Origin: Bacillus sp. ISL-55 | GTDB lineage: Bacteria > Bacillota > Bacilli > Bacillales > Cytobacillaceae | Assembly (NCBI RefSeq): GCF_018613155.1 | Contig: NZ_JAGGQU010000016.1 | Span: 1 to 64,000 of the forward strand | Direction: 5' to 3' | Length of the DNA: 64,000 bases | Notes under the pieces: model-generated | Databases searched by the model: none | What the model saw: the letters and a program-made list of their open reading frames with translations, nothing else | Told to the model about the DNA's origin: nothing | Shown: positions 1 through 9,021 of the stretch, one piece after another | Position numbering within the stretch: the first letter of the stretch is position 1 | How the letters are laid out: each line of letters begins with the position of its first letter | Program-made: the position numbers and the translations under genes

Positions 1-110
1 AACTTGGCCCTTCTTCTGACAACTTTTCCTCTTTCACGAGCAAACCTGTCCGAACTTAGCCCTTCTTCTGACAGCTTTTCCCCGTCTCCCTCCAAACCTG
101 TCTGGATGAG
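1..110. repeat. End of a tandem array related to the 28.3-kb array
   Basis: Two imperfect units about 53 bp apart contain CTGACA(A/G)CTTTTCC and AAACCTGTC. These are the hallmarks of the array at 28.28-29.06 kb. The window begins inside the array, so its full length cannot be seen. No coding potential is evident. Confidence 0.7.
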
Positions 111-259
111 GTGTTCGTGTCTTTTTTGGTCTTACAAATCTTTTTCAAAGCACAAAAATCTCCTGAAAAATTCAGAAATGATTGTTTTTCTGGTAAGATT
201 GATGGTGAGTGAGATTTAATTAGTCATACATAATGTTTACAGCTTATAGGAGGATCAAA

Positions 260-526
260 ATGAACGAAGAATTTTTTTTATACGATGATACTGAACAAAC
301 AAAAACGCGTTATGTAAGCTTTGTAGGTGATAATCAGCGCTTCGACCTCGCCATCATGCAGACTGGCCGTTATTATGGAAAAAGCATCGTGATGGATATT
401 CAGGGAAGCCGCTTCGCCATACTTGGCCAGGATGATCTCGATGAAGAAGGTTACCTCGAATTTGCCTACAATCTATCTGAAGAAGACGCGGAAGAACTCC
501 GCTCATTCCTGCGACCAATCCTTTAA
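260..526 (+). CDS. Small cytosolic protein, DUF3055-like (88 aa)
   Basis: A soluble 88-residue acidic protein starting MNEEFFLYDD. The ATG at 260 is chosen because AGGAGG lies 7-8 bases upstream; the longer upstream frame has no such site. No signal peptide, membrane segment or catalytic motif is visible. It resembles the short DUF3055-type proteins of Bacillales found near yutD and lipA. That assignment is from memory of the family, and the function is unknown. The next gene follows on the same strand after about 75 bases and may be cotranscribed. Confidence 0.75.
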   Translation: MNEEFFLYDDTEQTKTRYVSFVGDNQRFDLAIMQTGRYYGKSIVMDIQGSRFAILGQDDLDEEGYLEFAYNLSEEDAEELRSFLRPIL

Positions 527-603
527 ATCTGGAATGAACTGTTTGTTTGATTTGTCTTACCAAAGAAATACTAAGAGGACAACAAGCAAAAGAAGGTGAG
601 TTC

Positions 604-891
604 ATGAGCAAGGAAGATAGTGAAAAGTACTCTGATTTTTCAAATGTAGAAAAGCAGCGCAACTATGTCACGGCTGAAGACTATCCAGAGGGTCCATATG
701 GATCTCCTTTCCGGAAGGATGAACCTGTAGAAGGCAAAAGCACGCCGTGGCGTGAAGAGCAGCGGTCCTACAGTAACTTCAACTATGAGTTCAAGTCTCT
801 TCATCAGGGAACACCAAGGAAAGAAGCTGGTGCCCATCCAACCCATGATGACCCGAATGAGAGTGAACAGCCGCCGTATAGCGATCTATAA
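604..891 (+). CDS. Hypothetical hydrophilic cytosolic protein (95 aa)
   Basis: A 95-residue, strongly hydrophilic protein rich in Glu, Lys, Pro and Tyr, starting MSKEDSEKYSDF. The start at 604 is preceded by AGAAGGTGAG; upstream in-frame codons are ignored. There is no signal peptide, membrane segment or recognised domain, and the composition suggests an extended or disordered protein. Similar cytosolic proteins occur in many Bacillaceae in this neighbourhood, but I recognise no function. The gene ends at a strong hairpin shared with the convergent yutD. Confidence 0.7.
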   Translation: MSKEDSEKYSDFSNVEKQRNYVTAEDYPEGPYGSPFRKDEPVEGKSTPWREEQRSYSNFNYEFKSLHQGTPRKEAGAHPTHDDPNESEQPPYSDL

Positions 892-898
892 GAAACAA

Positions 899-931
899 GA
901 AATGCTCCAATCATGTTGATTGGAGCATTTC
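899..931. terminator. Bidirectional terminator
   Basis: A perfect 14-bp inverted repeat (GAAATGCTCCAATC with its complement) and a 5-base loop lie between two convergent genes. They probably terminate both transcripts. Confidence 0.8.
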
Positions 932-940
932 TTCATTCCT

Positions 941-1234
941 TCATTGTTGATCCTGAACTTGTTTCGCGACCTTCTTGGCGACAAAATAAGCGCAGCCAAA
1001 ATTGCAATACTCATATAAGTACTCGCTGACGGTACTGATTTTCGTATCGAAAGTTGACTTCTGGTTTTGATCATCGAAAAAGCCTCTTAAACGAAGCTGT
1101 CCATATCCCCAGTCGCCAACGATATAGTCATATTTCGTTAAGATGTCGCTGTATCTGGCGCGAAAGGCTTCTTCATTAAAGCCATCCCTGCTTTCGTCCA
1201 CTATTTCATAACATAAATTATTAATGCAAATCAT
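941..1234 (-). CDS. yutD: YutD family protein (DUF1027)
   Basis: A 97-residue protein starting MICINNLCYEIV with the conserved core YDYIVGDWGYGQLRLRGFFDD typical of YutD/DUF1027. The ATG at 1234 is favoured over upstream frames because AGAGGTGG precedes it by 8 bases. The C-terminal half carries Cys residues (CNFGCAYF). The family is widespread in Firmicutes and its biochemical role is not known to me. The gene is convergent with the small genes at 260-891 and divergent from the YutC-like lipoprotein gene, as in B. subtilis. Confidence 0.85.
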   Translation of the reverse strand: MICINNLCYEIVDESRDGFNEEAFRARYSDILTKYDYIVGDWGYGQLRLRGFFDDQNQKSTFDTKISTVSEYLYEYCNFGCAYFVAKKVAKQVQDQQ

Positions 1235-1392
1235 CGGTAGGTCCACCTCTTTTTCCATAACGATCTGGATTGTACTCTGTCCAATGGCAAGGCTGGAACC
1301 TTGCACTTTTCTTAATTATAACTTATTCCCCATCAATTACTAAGCAAAAAAATTAATTTCAGAGCCATTCTAATGATTAGGGGGTGTTTTAA

Positions 1393-2091
1393 TTGAAAAA
1401 AGCAATAATGGTTCTTGGCATTTGTGGAACAGTGGCTATGACGGGATGTGCAGGCGGAGATGATAACGCCTCACCAGCCGGCCGTGATGGCGGAGCTGGA
1501 ATTTACCAGCAAAGCGGGAATACATTGAATGCCAATGACCAGCGCCCAGAATTATACAATGAAGATGGGCGAAAAGGAATCAATGACAGAAGCGAGGACT
1601 TTGGTTATGTGCGCCATCAAAAAACAGGAGTAATGGGCGCCGATGATATGAATAATGCGTACCAGGCAATTGACCGCGAACAAATTGCAGATATGATCAG
1701 CAGGTTTAGTTTAATGGCACAAAATGTAGATGATGTGTCAACACTTGTAACCGACGAAGAAGTGCTGATTGTATACGAAACAGACTCTGAAAATCGCGAT
1801 CAGACTGCGGACCAGGTGAAGCGAATGGCAATGTCAGTCGTACCTCGCTGGTTCCACGTGTACGTATCAGATGACCCAAGCCTGCGCAATGAAGTCGAGA
1901 ACTTCGCCTCACTCGATACAGATAGCCGCGATGTGGACGATTTGGTTGATGGCGTCGTCAAAAAAATGCTTAAATCTCCTCAAGGCCGTGACATGAGCTC
2001 TGGTGAAAATGCCAATGGTGAAGCAGAGGGAGAATTAAACGAAGAAACGGACAAAGACGATATTTCAAGACAGATGAAACAGGGAAAATAA
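1393..2091 (+). CDS. yutC: YhcN/YlaJ-family sporulation lipoprotein (YutC-like)
   Basis: A 232-residue lipoprotein. Residues 1-20 form a type II signal peptide ending in the lipobox MTGC. Residues 100-190 carry the YhcN/YlaJ domain (ALVTDEEVLIVYET, then PRWFHVYVSDD). The tail is acidic and hydrophilic. The start is TTG at 1393 with TTAGGGGGTG just upstream. Proteins of this family are made in the forespore and found in the spore inner membrane. The YutC name rests on domain and on position between yutD and lipA. A textbook terminator follows immediately. Confidence 0.85.
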   Translation: MKKAIMVLGICGTVAMTGCAGGDDNASPAGRDGGAGIYQQSGNTLNANDQRPELYNEDGRKGINDRSEDFGYVRHQKTGVMGADDMNNAYQAIDREQIADMISRFSLMAQNVDDVSTLVTDEEVLIVYETDSENRDQTADQVKRMAMSVVPRWFHVYVSDDPSLRNEVENFASLDTDSRDVDDLVDGVVKKMLKSPQGRDMSSGENANGEAEGELNEETDKDDISRQMKQGK

Positions 2092-2093
2092 TG

Positions 2094-2132
2094 AAAAGAG
2101 TTCAGCATGTGGTGTATGCTGAACTCTTTTTT
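2094..2132 (+). terminator. Rho-independent terminator of yutC
   Basis: AAAAGAGTTCAGCAT is mirrored around a 7-base loop and followed by six T. It starts 3 bases after the yutC stop. Confidence 0.9.
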
Positions 2133-2144
2133 AGGACTTTAAAA

Positions 2145-2202
2145 CGCCTTCACTGGTCGGCCCTCCAGCGCTGTCGGGGTTGACCAAGGCGCTTGCGCTT
2201 TT
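2145..2202 (-). repeat. Truncated copy of the dispersed palindromic repeat
   Basis: Read on the minus strand this matches the 5' half of the dispersed element: AAAAGCGCAAGCGCC, then CCCCGACAGCGCTGG, then CCGACCAGTGAAG. The 3' half with GGGGCTAGGCGCTGG is missing. It abuts the 3' end of lipA. Other copies are at 13.47, 23.77, 37.91 and 44.96 kb. Confidence 0.75.
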
Positions 2203-2205
2203 CAG

Positions 2206-3120
2206 TTACGCCTGCTGAGCTTCCTGCTCTGCAAGCTGTTGTCTATGTTTGGCAGCTGAATTAACCTGCTCATCCGCATGATACGATGAACGAACAAGAG
2301 GGCCAGCTTCGCAATGGCTGAAGCCTTTTTCAATCGCAATTTCCCTGAGTTCGGCAAACTCGTCTGGATGATAGTACTTTTGAACCTCAAGATGCTTCTT
2401 GGAAGGCTGCAGGTACTGTCCAAGCGTTAGAATGTCCACATTGTTGACACGCAGGTCATCCATTGCTTCGATCAATTCTTCTTTCGTTTCGCCTAATCCA
2501 ACCATGATGCTGGACTTCGTCGGGATATCTGGCTGCATTTCTTTTGCGCGGCGAAGGAATTCAAGTGAGCGCTCATAAGTTGCACGTGCTCGGATTCTTG
2601 GCGTCAGGCTTTTAACCGTTTCGATGTTGTGGTTCAGGATATCAGGACGGGCATCCATTAGAGTTTTTAAATTTTCCTCAATTCCACCCATATCTGAAGG
2701 CAATACTTCAATTGAAGTAAATGGGTTTTTCTTGCGGATTGCTCTTACCGTCTCGGCAAAAACAGCTGCTCCCCCATCCTTCAGGTCATCGCGGGCAACG
2801 GCCGTTACAACGACATGCTTAAGGTTCATTAGTGTAACTGAATCCGCTACTCTTTCTGGCTCCTGCCAATCAAGCTCAGTTGGAAGGCCCGTTTTTACCG
2901 CACAAAAACGGCATGCACGCGTACATACATCCCCAAGAATCATGAAGGTCGCGGTTCTTCTTACTGCCCAGCACTCGTGGATGTTCGGGCATTTTGCTTC
3001 TTCACATACAGTATGTAGATTTTTCTCGCGCATCATCTTTTTTAAGCCTGTATAGTTTTCGTTCGTATTTAACTTTATTTTCAGCCAATCAGGCTTTCTC
3101 TGTACCTCTTTTTTGCTCAT
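2206..3120 (-). CDS. lipA: Lipoyl synthase
   Basis: Radical-SAM enzyme that inserts two sulphurs into protein-bound octanoyl groups to make lipoate. It has two cysteine clusters: [12 protein letters not shown] near residue 42 (auxiliary 4Fe-4S) and CTRACRFC near residue 68 (radical-SAM CX3CX2C). The C-terminal [11 protein letters not shown] motif is intact and the length (304 aa) is standard. ATG at 3120 is preferred, with GGAG 8 bases upstream; a GTG 9 bases earlier is the alternative. It sits beside lytH as in B. subtilis. Lipoate made here would serve GcvH (38.1 kb), and its clusters depend on the suf operon (22-28 kb). Confidence 0.95.
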   Translation of the reverse strand: MSKKEVQRKPDWLKIKLNTNENYTGLKKMMREKNLHTVCEEAKCPNIHECWAVRRTATFMILGDVCTRACRFCAVKTGLPTELDWQEPERVADSVTLMNLKHVVVTAVARDDLKDGGAAVFAETVRAIRKKNPFTSIEVLPSDMGGIEENLKTLMDARPDILNHNIETVKSLTPRIRARATYERSLEFLRRAKEMQPDIPTKSSIMVGLGETKEELIEAMDDLRVNNVDILTLGQYLQPSKKHLEVQKYYHPDEFAELREIAIEKGFSHCEAGPLVRSSYHADEQVNSAAKHRQQLAEQEAQQA

Positions 3121-3365
3121 TATTTCCACTCCATTCCTGCTGCATTACATCAAGAACACCATGTAAAAATCAAGGCCGGTATACAGCTTCTGATGTCACT
3201 TTAACATAATGAAAAACTATCGACAAGTACGATAACCTTGCTATTACCATTATTTGATATTTATGAAAAATCCTCATCATCGCAAACTAAAAGAAGAAAA
3301 GCGGAGGCAGTGTTTTTTTGCTGAAGCTGGAATTATAGGAGCTACAACCTGAAGGGAGGATTAAG

Positions 3366-4364
3366 GTGAAATTCTTAAAAGCAGTTATCGTTCTTTTTTT
3401 ACTATTCCCATTCCTGTTCCTGAATCAAGCAGCTGCAGCTGAGCAGGGACAAGAAGATATTTATAAAAAAAGGATGGAACTATATACCAAAGTAGAAGCT
3501 GTAACCCAGATCCCCTGGTATTATATTGCCGCGGTGGACCAATATGAGCGGAATGTCCGTCAGGCAAGAAAAGATTTGCCCAAGGCTGAAGGTGTTGCCG
3601 GGGTATATTTCAAGCCGGAAGAGTGGTCAGGACTTTTGAATCCTAATCTTGAGGATGATAATCCTGTATCGATTCAATTTTTCAATGGAATTGGTTTTGA
3701 CGGGAATGGTGATGGCAAAGCAAGCTTAAAGGATGATGAAGATGTGCTTCAGGCTTTTGGCCAATACTTGCTTTCATATGGAACCGATCATGAGAACTTG
3801 AAAATTGGGCTTTGGAATTATTATAAGCGTGACAAAACAGTTGGGATCATCATTGGCAAAGCGATGATTTACAAGCATTTCGGCCGTTTGGATCTCGATA
3901 CACATGTATTTCCTATGCCACTCCGGAGTAACCATAGCTATAACAATACTTGGGGAGACGCCCGGGGCTGGGGCGGCAGAAGGATTCATGAAGGAACCGA
4001 TATTTTCGCTGGCTATGGTGTCCCTGTACGCGCGACAGGATACGGGATCGTTGAAATGAAGGGCTGGAACAAGTATGGCGGATGGCGTGTCGGAATCCGC
4101 GATATTAATAATACTTACCATTATTACGCCCATTTGAGCGGCTTCGCGAAAGACCTTAAGATAGGCCAAATTGTCGAGCCTGGAACCGTGATTGGCGGTG
4201 TCGGCAGCTCGGGGTATGGGCCTCCTGGAACAAGCGGGAAATTCCCTCCTCATCTGCATTATGGCATGTATAAGGACAATGGCTATACCGAATGGTCATT
4301 CGACCCCTACCCCCACTTGAAAATGTGGGCAAGGCAGGAAAGAGCCAGCCTAAGGAAAAAGTAA
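3366..4364 (+). CDS. lytH: M23 metallopeptidase, LytH-type sporulation endopeptidase
   Basis: A secreted or membrane-tethered 332-residue protein with a hydrophobic N-terminus (residues 4-25). An N-terminal domain spans about 30-175. The C-terminal peptidase_M23 domain has the zinc motifs HEGTDIFAGYG (H...D) and HLHYG (HxH). LytH of B. subtilis is an L-Ala-D-Glu endopeptidase that trims cortex peptidoglycan side chains during sporulation. The name rests on architecture plus position next to lipA. The start is GTG at 3366 with GGGAGGATT 4-5 bases upstream. Confidence 0.88.
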   Translation: MKFLKAVIVLFLLFPFLFLNQAAAAEQGQEDIYKKRMELYTKVEAVTQIPWYYIAAVDQYERNVRQARKDLPKAEGVAGVYFKPEEWSGLLNPNLEDDNPVSIQFFNGIGFDGNGDGKASLKDDEDVLQAFGQYLLSYGTDHENLKIGLWNYYKRDKTVGIIIGKAMIYKHFGRLDLDTHVFPMPLRSNHSYNNTWGDARGWGGRRIHEGTDIFAGYGVPVRATGYGIVEMKGWNKYGGWRVGIRDINNTYHYYAHLSGFAKDLKIGQIVEPGTVIGGVGSSGYGPPGTSGKFPPHLHYGMYKDNGYTEWSFDPYPHLKMWARQERASLRKK

Positions 4365-4370
4365 GCATAT

Positions 4371-4397
4371 AAAAAGGCCAACCATGGCGGTTGGCCT
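4371..4397. terminator. Terminator between lytH and metS
   Basis: AAGGCCAACC is mirrored around a 5-base loop. It lies between convergent lytH and the transporter small-subunit gene. Confidence 0.8.
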
Positions 4398-4404
4398 TCC
4401 TATT

Positions 4405-4506
4405 TTATGAACGGGCTTTCCTTACTGCGTGAATGACACTCGCTGCAAGTCCTCCCCAGATAATTACCATACCTACAACCATCATTACTAATGCACTAGG
4501 ATCCAT
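4405..4506 (-). CDS. MetS-type small subunit of NSS transporter (33 aa)
   Basis: A single-membrane-span microprotein starting MDPSALVMMVVGMVIIWGG and ending HAVRKARS. It has one hydrophobic helix and a basic cytoplasmic tail, typical of MetS small subunits that accompany sodium-dependent methionine/alanine carriers in Actinobacteria and Firmicutes. AAGGGGG lies upstream of its ATG, and it overlaps the transporter stop by one base, so translation is coupled. It is too short for ordinary gene callers. A partner role in amino-acid uptake is inferred from the family. Confidence 0.8.
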   Translation of the reverse strand: MDPSALVMMVVGMVIIWGGLAASVIHAVRKARS

Positions 4507-6017
4507 TATTTTGAAACCCCCTTATCTTGTGGAATTTCGTATAGCGATTTATCCCATTTCTTCGCATTGGCAAAAACAAATCCGGCAACGATCGCACCGA
4601 TTGCCACTAGCCATCCAGAGTAAACGTTAAACATAACTGGGTAGCCGCCGTAGCTTGTTTTAATATCTGTCATGATATTCATAACCATCATGATACCCAA
4701 AACAATTGGAGTGATATATTTCAAAGAAATGACCCACCAGCTTCCAAGGCGAATATCAGAGATTGCATCAGCATGGCTGCGCAGGTTGTTCAGTTCCTTT
4801 GCTACCCATACAATGAAGACTACTTCTACCAGACCAGCAAGAGCAACACCATAGTTATTGATGAAAGCATCCGCAGAGTCAAGGAAGTTCAAGCCGCCCT
4901 GAGTTGCAAACAAGACAGAAATCAAAGCAGATAGACCGCCGCCGATTGCTACAGCTTTTGTGCGTGAAACATTGAATTTATCCTGGACACCTGCAACATA
5001 AGTCTCAACGATTGAAATCAATGAAGACAGTCCCGCCAGTGTTAAGCTGACGAAGAACAATACTCCGAATGCTGCGCTGAAGGCAGGCAATTCATTAATG
5101 ATCTGCGGGAATACCGCGAATGCAAGGATGACACCTTTGCTTACCACTTCGTCAATTGGCTGACCTTGCTGCATTGCCATGAAGCCCAATGCTGCAAATA
5201 CTCCGATACCAGCCAGCAACTCAAAGGAAGAGTTAGCAAATGCTGTAATGAACGCGTTGTTAGTAATATCAGATTTCTTTGGAAGATAACTTGAGTAAGT
5301 GATCATGATGGCAAAAGCAATGGATAAACTGAAGAAAATCTGTCCATAAGCCGCAACCCATACTTTGCCATTCAGGATTTGGCTCCAGTCTGGCTTGAAG
5401 AATGCATTGATACCATCAACAGCTCCATCAAGAGTCAATGCGCGAACAACGATAACCATGAATAATATAACAAGTGCAGGAATAAAAATCTTGTTCGCTA
5501 CTTCAATACCCTTCTTGACTCCCTTGAACAAAATACCAAGAGTGATGACCCATACAATGACCAATGGAAGGAATACACCAGGTACGATACTTCCAACTGT
5601 ACCAGCGTCAACTACTTTTAGATAATCACCAACCAGGAATGATAGAGGATCATCTCCCCATTGCTTGCTTAGTGAGAAATAAGCGTAAGACATTGCCCAT
5701 GCTATGATTACTGCATAATAAGTCGAAATGACAAAGGATACGGCAAGCTGCCACCAGCCAATCCACTCAGCACCTTTACGCATTCTAAAGTAACTTAATG
5801 GTGCAGAGCCGCGATACTTATGGCCGATCGTGAATTCCAAAATCAAAATTGGAATACCAGCCGTCAAGAGTGCGAATAAATATGGGAAGAAGAATGCTCC
5901 CCCGCCGTTCTCATACGCTACTCCCGGAAAGCGCCAAATATTTCCCAACCCGACTGCCGAACCTACTGCGGCAAGAATGAATCCTGCCCTCGTTCCCCAC
6001 TGTGGACGATTTTCCAT
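4506..6017 (-). CDS. Sodium-dependent amino-acid transporter, NSS/SNF family
   Basis: A 503-residue polytopic protein with about 12 hydrophobic segments. The N-terminal signature WGTRAGFILAAVGSAVGLGN followed by WRFPG is the sodium- and substrate-binding TM1 of LeuT-type carriers. The ATG at 6017 has GAGGGGGATT upstream. It is cotranscribed with the MetS-like microprotein, which suggests methionine or small neutral amino acids as substrate. No riboswitch is seen upstream; the 250-base gap holds AT-rich DNA and the terminator of the next gene. Confidence 0.9.
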   Translation of the reverse strand: MENRPQWGTRAGFILAAVGSAVGLGNIWRFPGVAYENGGGAFFFPYLFALLTAGIPILILEFTIGHKYRGSAPLSYFRMRKGAEWIGWWQLAVSFVISTYYAVIIAWAMSYAYFSLSKQWGDDPLSFLVGDYLKVVDAGTVGSIVPGVFLPLVIVWVITLGILFKGVKKGIEVANKIFIPALVILFMVIVVRALTLDGAVDGINAFFKPDWSQILNGKVWVAAYGQIFFSLSIAFAIMITYSSYLPKKSDITNNAFITAFANSSFELLAGIGVFAALGFMAMQQGQPIDEVVSKGVILAFAVFPQIINELPAFSAAFGVLFFVSLTLAGLSSLISIVETYVAGVQDKFNVSRTKAVAIGGGLSALISVLFATQGGLNFLDSADAFINNYGVALAGLVEVVFIVWVAKELNNLRSHADAISDIRLGSWWVISLKYITPIVLGIMMVMNIMTDIKTSYGGYPVMFNVYSGWLVAIGAIVAGFVFANAKKWDKSLYEIPQDKGVSK

Positions 6018-6234
6018 TTTTAATCCCCCTCGCCTTCTAATCACCTGGAAAATGTTGATAATTAGAAAGTTTTATATTTTCAGATTATTTAGTCTAGGAA
6101 TAGTATAGCTAGTTTTTAATTGCTTGTCAAAATATTATTTTGGTCATAATAAAATTATTCCTAAAATAATTTTCCCAACTATAGCAATACTCCCTATTAT
6201 TTAGGATTCTATTCCTACTTTTTCTAAAATATGA

Positions 6235-6262
6235 AAAAAGCTGTCTGATAGTCAGACAGCCT
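6235..6262 (-). terminator. Terminator of the NhaC-family gene
   Basis: GCTGTCTGA and its complement flank a 3-base loop. Reading on the minus strand they are followed by six T. Confidence 0.85.
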
Positions 6263-6267
6263 TAACA

Positions 6268-7854
6268 TTATTCTGCAAGATTTTCTTTTAACACTTCTTC
6301 CTGGGTTGTCTTGCTTCCGAAGATGAAAGCAAAGGCAATAAGCAGGATTGCCACAGCCGCAAGTGCTCCAAACGTGCTGCCAGTGAAACCAATGATCAGG
6401 AATCCGACAGATGCAATCGCAGCGGAAATCAATGCATATGGCAGCTGGGTCATGACATGGTCTAAGTGGTGCGAGCCAGCCCCTGTTGATGACAGGATCG
6501 TAGTATCGGATATTGGTGAACAGTGGTCACCAAAAACTGCGCCTGCCAAAACTGCTGCTAATGCCGGCAGCATGAGCGTGATATCAGCTGCAGCAGCGAT
6601 ATCCCCGGCAATTGGAAGCAGGATGCCGAATGAGCCCCAAGAAGTTCCTGTTGAGAAAGCCATGATTCCAGCTACAATGAATAGCAGGAACGGCAGGAAT
6701 GAGATATTAATATTAGAGCTTTCAACAATACCAGCAAGATACTTGCCTGTTTCTAGTCTGCCAATCAAATCAACAATAACCCACGCGAAGAACAGGATAT
6801 AGATAGCCGGGAGCATCGACTTAACGCCCTCAACAATTCCTTTTCCAAAAACATTGGCGTTGACACCTTTCAACAACACTGCCTGCCTCACAAACAGAAT
6901 CAGTGCAACCGCAAGGCCGAGCAGACCGCCAGTTACAAGTGATTTAGTAACATCTGTGTTTTCAAAAATTGCGAATATGGTTACTTCTCCTTCAACAGCG
7001 CTTGCGCCTGTCCAAAGCATCATGCCAACAGTTCCAGCGACAAGGGCTACAATCGGCCATACAAGGTCTCCAACTGTCCCCTTTGTGCTCGTAGGAAGGT
7101 CATCCTTCAGTTCTCCCGGTATAGGCTTGTCCTGTGGAACGACGATTCCTTCAGTGATTGCACGTTCTTCATGCTTTTTCATAGGTCCAATTTCGATATT
7201 TCTTAGTGCTACGATAAAGACCATTGCCAATGCTGCAAGTGCGTAGAAATTCATTGGCACAATTTGCATGAATCCTGAGAAGGCACTATATTCATTAACA
7301 CCGTGCGCAGCAAGAATGGTACCGATCAATGCAATGATATAAGCACCCCAGCTGGAAATCGGGGAGATAACACACATAGGTGCTGAAGTTGAATCAATAA
7401 TATATGCCAGTTTTGCACGCGAAACCTTCTGGCGGTCTGTAATCGGACGTGTAATTTGGCCAACTGCCAGAGCATTGAAATAATCATCAATGAAAATAAT
7501 AACTCCTAAAAATGCGCCAACAAGCTGTGCTCCGACTCTTGTTTTTACACGCTTCATCGCCCAGTCGCCAAACGCGCGGCTTCCGCCTGAAATGGAAATG
7601 AACGCTGTGATTGTACCCAATAATAATAAGAATAAGATGATGTACAGGCTATATGTGTTCAGTTCGCCATCTGCGACAACAATCCCTTTGATTGCGTCCC
7701 ACATAATAGCTAATGTTTCTGCGATATTAAATTCAGCAAGCAAAAATGCCGCTGCGATGATGCCTGTCCCTAAAGACAATAGCACCCGCCTTGTGATCAC
7801 TACCATTAAAATTGCCAATAATGGCGGCAGCAATGAAAAAATTGTGTTCTCCAT
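6268..7854 (-). CDS. lysW: NhaC-family transporter under lysine riboswitch (LysW-like lysine permease)
   Basis: A 528-residue polytopic protein with the two repeats of the NhaC/Na_H_antiporter family, including FIDDYFNALAVG and GDHCSPISDTTILSS. Family members exchange sodium for protons or take up organic acids or amino acids. A lysine riboswitch lies directly upstream, and riboswitch-linked NhaC members have been predicted in comparative genomics to be lysine transporters (LysW). Lysine as substrate is therefore inferred from regulation, not residues. ATG at 7854 follows AAGGAGG. A plain Na+/H+ antiporter remains possible. Confidence 0.8.
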   Translation of the reverse strand: MENTIFSLLPPLLAILMVVITRRVLLSLGTGIIAAAFLLAEFNIAETLAIMWDAIKGIVVADGELNTYSLYIILFLLLLGTITAFISISGGSRAFGDWAMKRVKTRVGAQLVGAFLGVIIFIDDYFNALAVGQITRPITDRQKVSRAKLAYIIDSTSAPMCVISPISSWGAYIIALIGTILAAHGVNEYSAFSGFMQIVPMNFYALAALAMVFIVALRNIEIGPMKKHEERAITEGIVVPQDKPIPGELKDDLPTSTKGTVGDLVWPIVALVAGTVGMMLWTGASAVEGEVTIFAIFENTDVTKSLVTGGLLGLAVALILFVRQAVLLKGVNANVFGKGIVEGVKSMLPAIYILFFAWVIVDLIGRLETGKYLAGIVESSNINISFLPFLLFIVAGIMAFSTGTSWGSFGILLPIAGDIAAAADITLMLPALAAVLAGAVFGDHCSPISDTTILSSTGAGSHHLDHVMTQLPYALISAAIASVGFLIIGFTGSTFGALAAVAILLIAFAFIFGSKTTQEEVLKENLAE

Positions 7855-7938
7855 TCTTTCTTTCTCCTCCTTGTTTTTGACAGGGGGAAACTTTTACATG
7901 AAAAGAGTTGTAGCTACTTTTTAAAAATAAATAAAAAA

Positions 7939-7970
7939 GGGCAACGATAGAGAACATTCTATCGCTGCCC
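7939..7970 (-). terminator. Riboswitch-controlled terminator
   Basis: On the minus strand a GGGCA(G/A)CGATAGA stem closes and is followed by a T-rich tract ending about 65 bases before the transporter start. This is the expression platform of the lysine riboswitch. Confidence 0.88.
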
Positions 7971-7984
7971 TTAATAAGCAACTA

Positions 7985-8185
7985 GTGTCTCCATCACGAT
8001 CTGTAGCTCCCCATTATGGATATACCTCCATAATGACAGTGATACTCTTGTTCAAAGTATCCCCAGCAATAAAAATGTGACTCACTAATTATTGCTTCGG
8101 CAAAATTCCCTTTCAGCTGTGATCAACGTTGTCATCCTCACACAGCTTACTCTTGAATCCTGCGCCTCTACCCCATCGGAATGAT
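7985..8185 (-). promoter_or_regulatory. Lysine riboswitch (L box)
   Basis: Minus-strand sequence carries the L-box core in order: GGGGTAGAGGCGC, CAAGAGTAAG, GTGTGAGGATGAC, CTGAAAGGGAA, TGCCGAAGC, TTGCTGGGGATAC and the distal GGAGCTACAGATCG. This fills most of the 390-base gap between yunB and the transporter. With lysine bound, the terminator at 7939-7970 should form and stop transcription. Confidence 0.92.
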
Positions 8186-8244
8186 GTGGTTTATTATTCA
8201 ATTGATTTTATAATATAACAATATCGCTAACTTGACAACTGTTT

Positions 8245-9015
8245 TTATTGCCCAGGCTGGCCAGGAACCTGAATAGCAGGGGGAACGACTCCTCCGCCGC
8301 CATTATAAAATTGCGGTACCTTTCCAGGGTAGTAGAAGCTGCCAATCGGAATATTTTCCTGCACAGTGGCGATTTCAGTCGCAAAAGGAATGATGATCTG
8401 TACATTTACTTTTACCCTGACCGATACATTGATCAGCGTATTGTTGATTCCATGTTCTTCTGTCTCCCACACTACATCGGCTGTTACATCGCCAATCGCA
8501 TTGAATTTCACTGGAACTCTCGGCCCCATATTACCTAGTAGTGCATTATTGGTGGCCTGACCTAAAGGAACATAATAGATGATTCCAGCTTCCCTGTCTT
8601 CTTCGTCTGTGACTAGCTCGACATCAGATAGCATCTCAAGCGAGGTGAGATTCCCTCTTTCTGCTTCCTTCAGGTTCATTTGCACAATATTAGTCGTCTC
8701 TGCTTTTACCCTGTTGATGATTTCAGTATTGAATTTCACTACAGTGGTTGTTCCGCCATCGACAGGAACAAATTCAATCACCTTATCAATATCCATCCCA
8801 TTGGCAATCTTCTTATTGATCGCTTTATTGATTACAAGCGTAGCAATTTTTCTAGTCTGGGATTCTGCATATTTCATCAATGTGGGCTCGAGCCCTTTAT
8901 CTATGATCCACAATCCTGCTGCTGTCGAAAAGGAAAAAAAGACGAATGTCAGCAGGAATACATACCTGAAAGGCAAGGGCCCTTTTCGAGGCAGCCGCCG
9001 GCCGAATTTTGCCAA
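8245..9015 (-). CDS. yunB: Sporulation protein YunB
   Basis: A 256-residue protein with an N-terminal membrane segment (about 18-38), then an extracytoplasmic domain ending in a Gly/Pro-rich tail (NGGGGVVPPAIQVPG). Sequence and position match YunB, a sigma-E-dependent protein required for efficient sporulation in B. subtilis. The start is TTG at 9015 with AGAGGGGGGA upstream. That ribosome-binding site is one arm of a perfect 8-bp hairpin with a sigma-E-like -10 box in its loop, described separately. Confidence 0.9.
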   Translation of the reverse strand: MAKFGRRLPRKGPLPFRYVFLLTFVFFSFSTAAGLWIIDKGLEPTLMKYAESQTRKIATLVINKAINKKIANGMDIDKVIEFVPVDGGTTTVVKFNTEIINRVKAETTNIVQMNLKEAERGNLTSLEMLSDVELVTDEEDREAGIIYYVPLGQATNNALLGNMGPRVPVKFNAIGDVTADVVWETEEHGINNTLINVSVRVKVNVQIIIPFATEIATVQENIPIGSFYYPGKVPQFYNGGGGVVPPAIQVPGQPGQ

Positions 9016-9021
9016 AACAAA

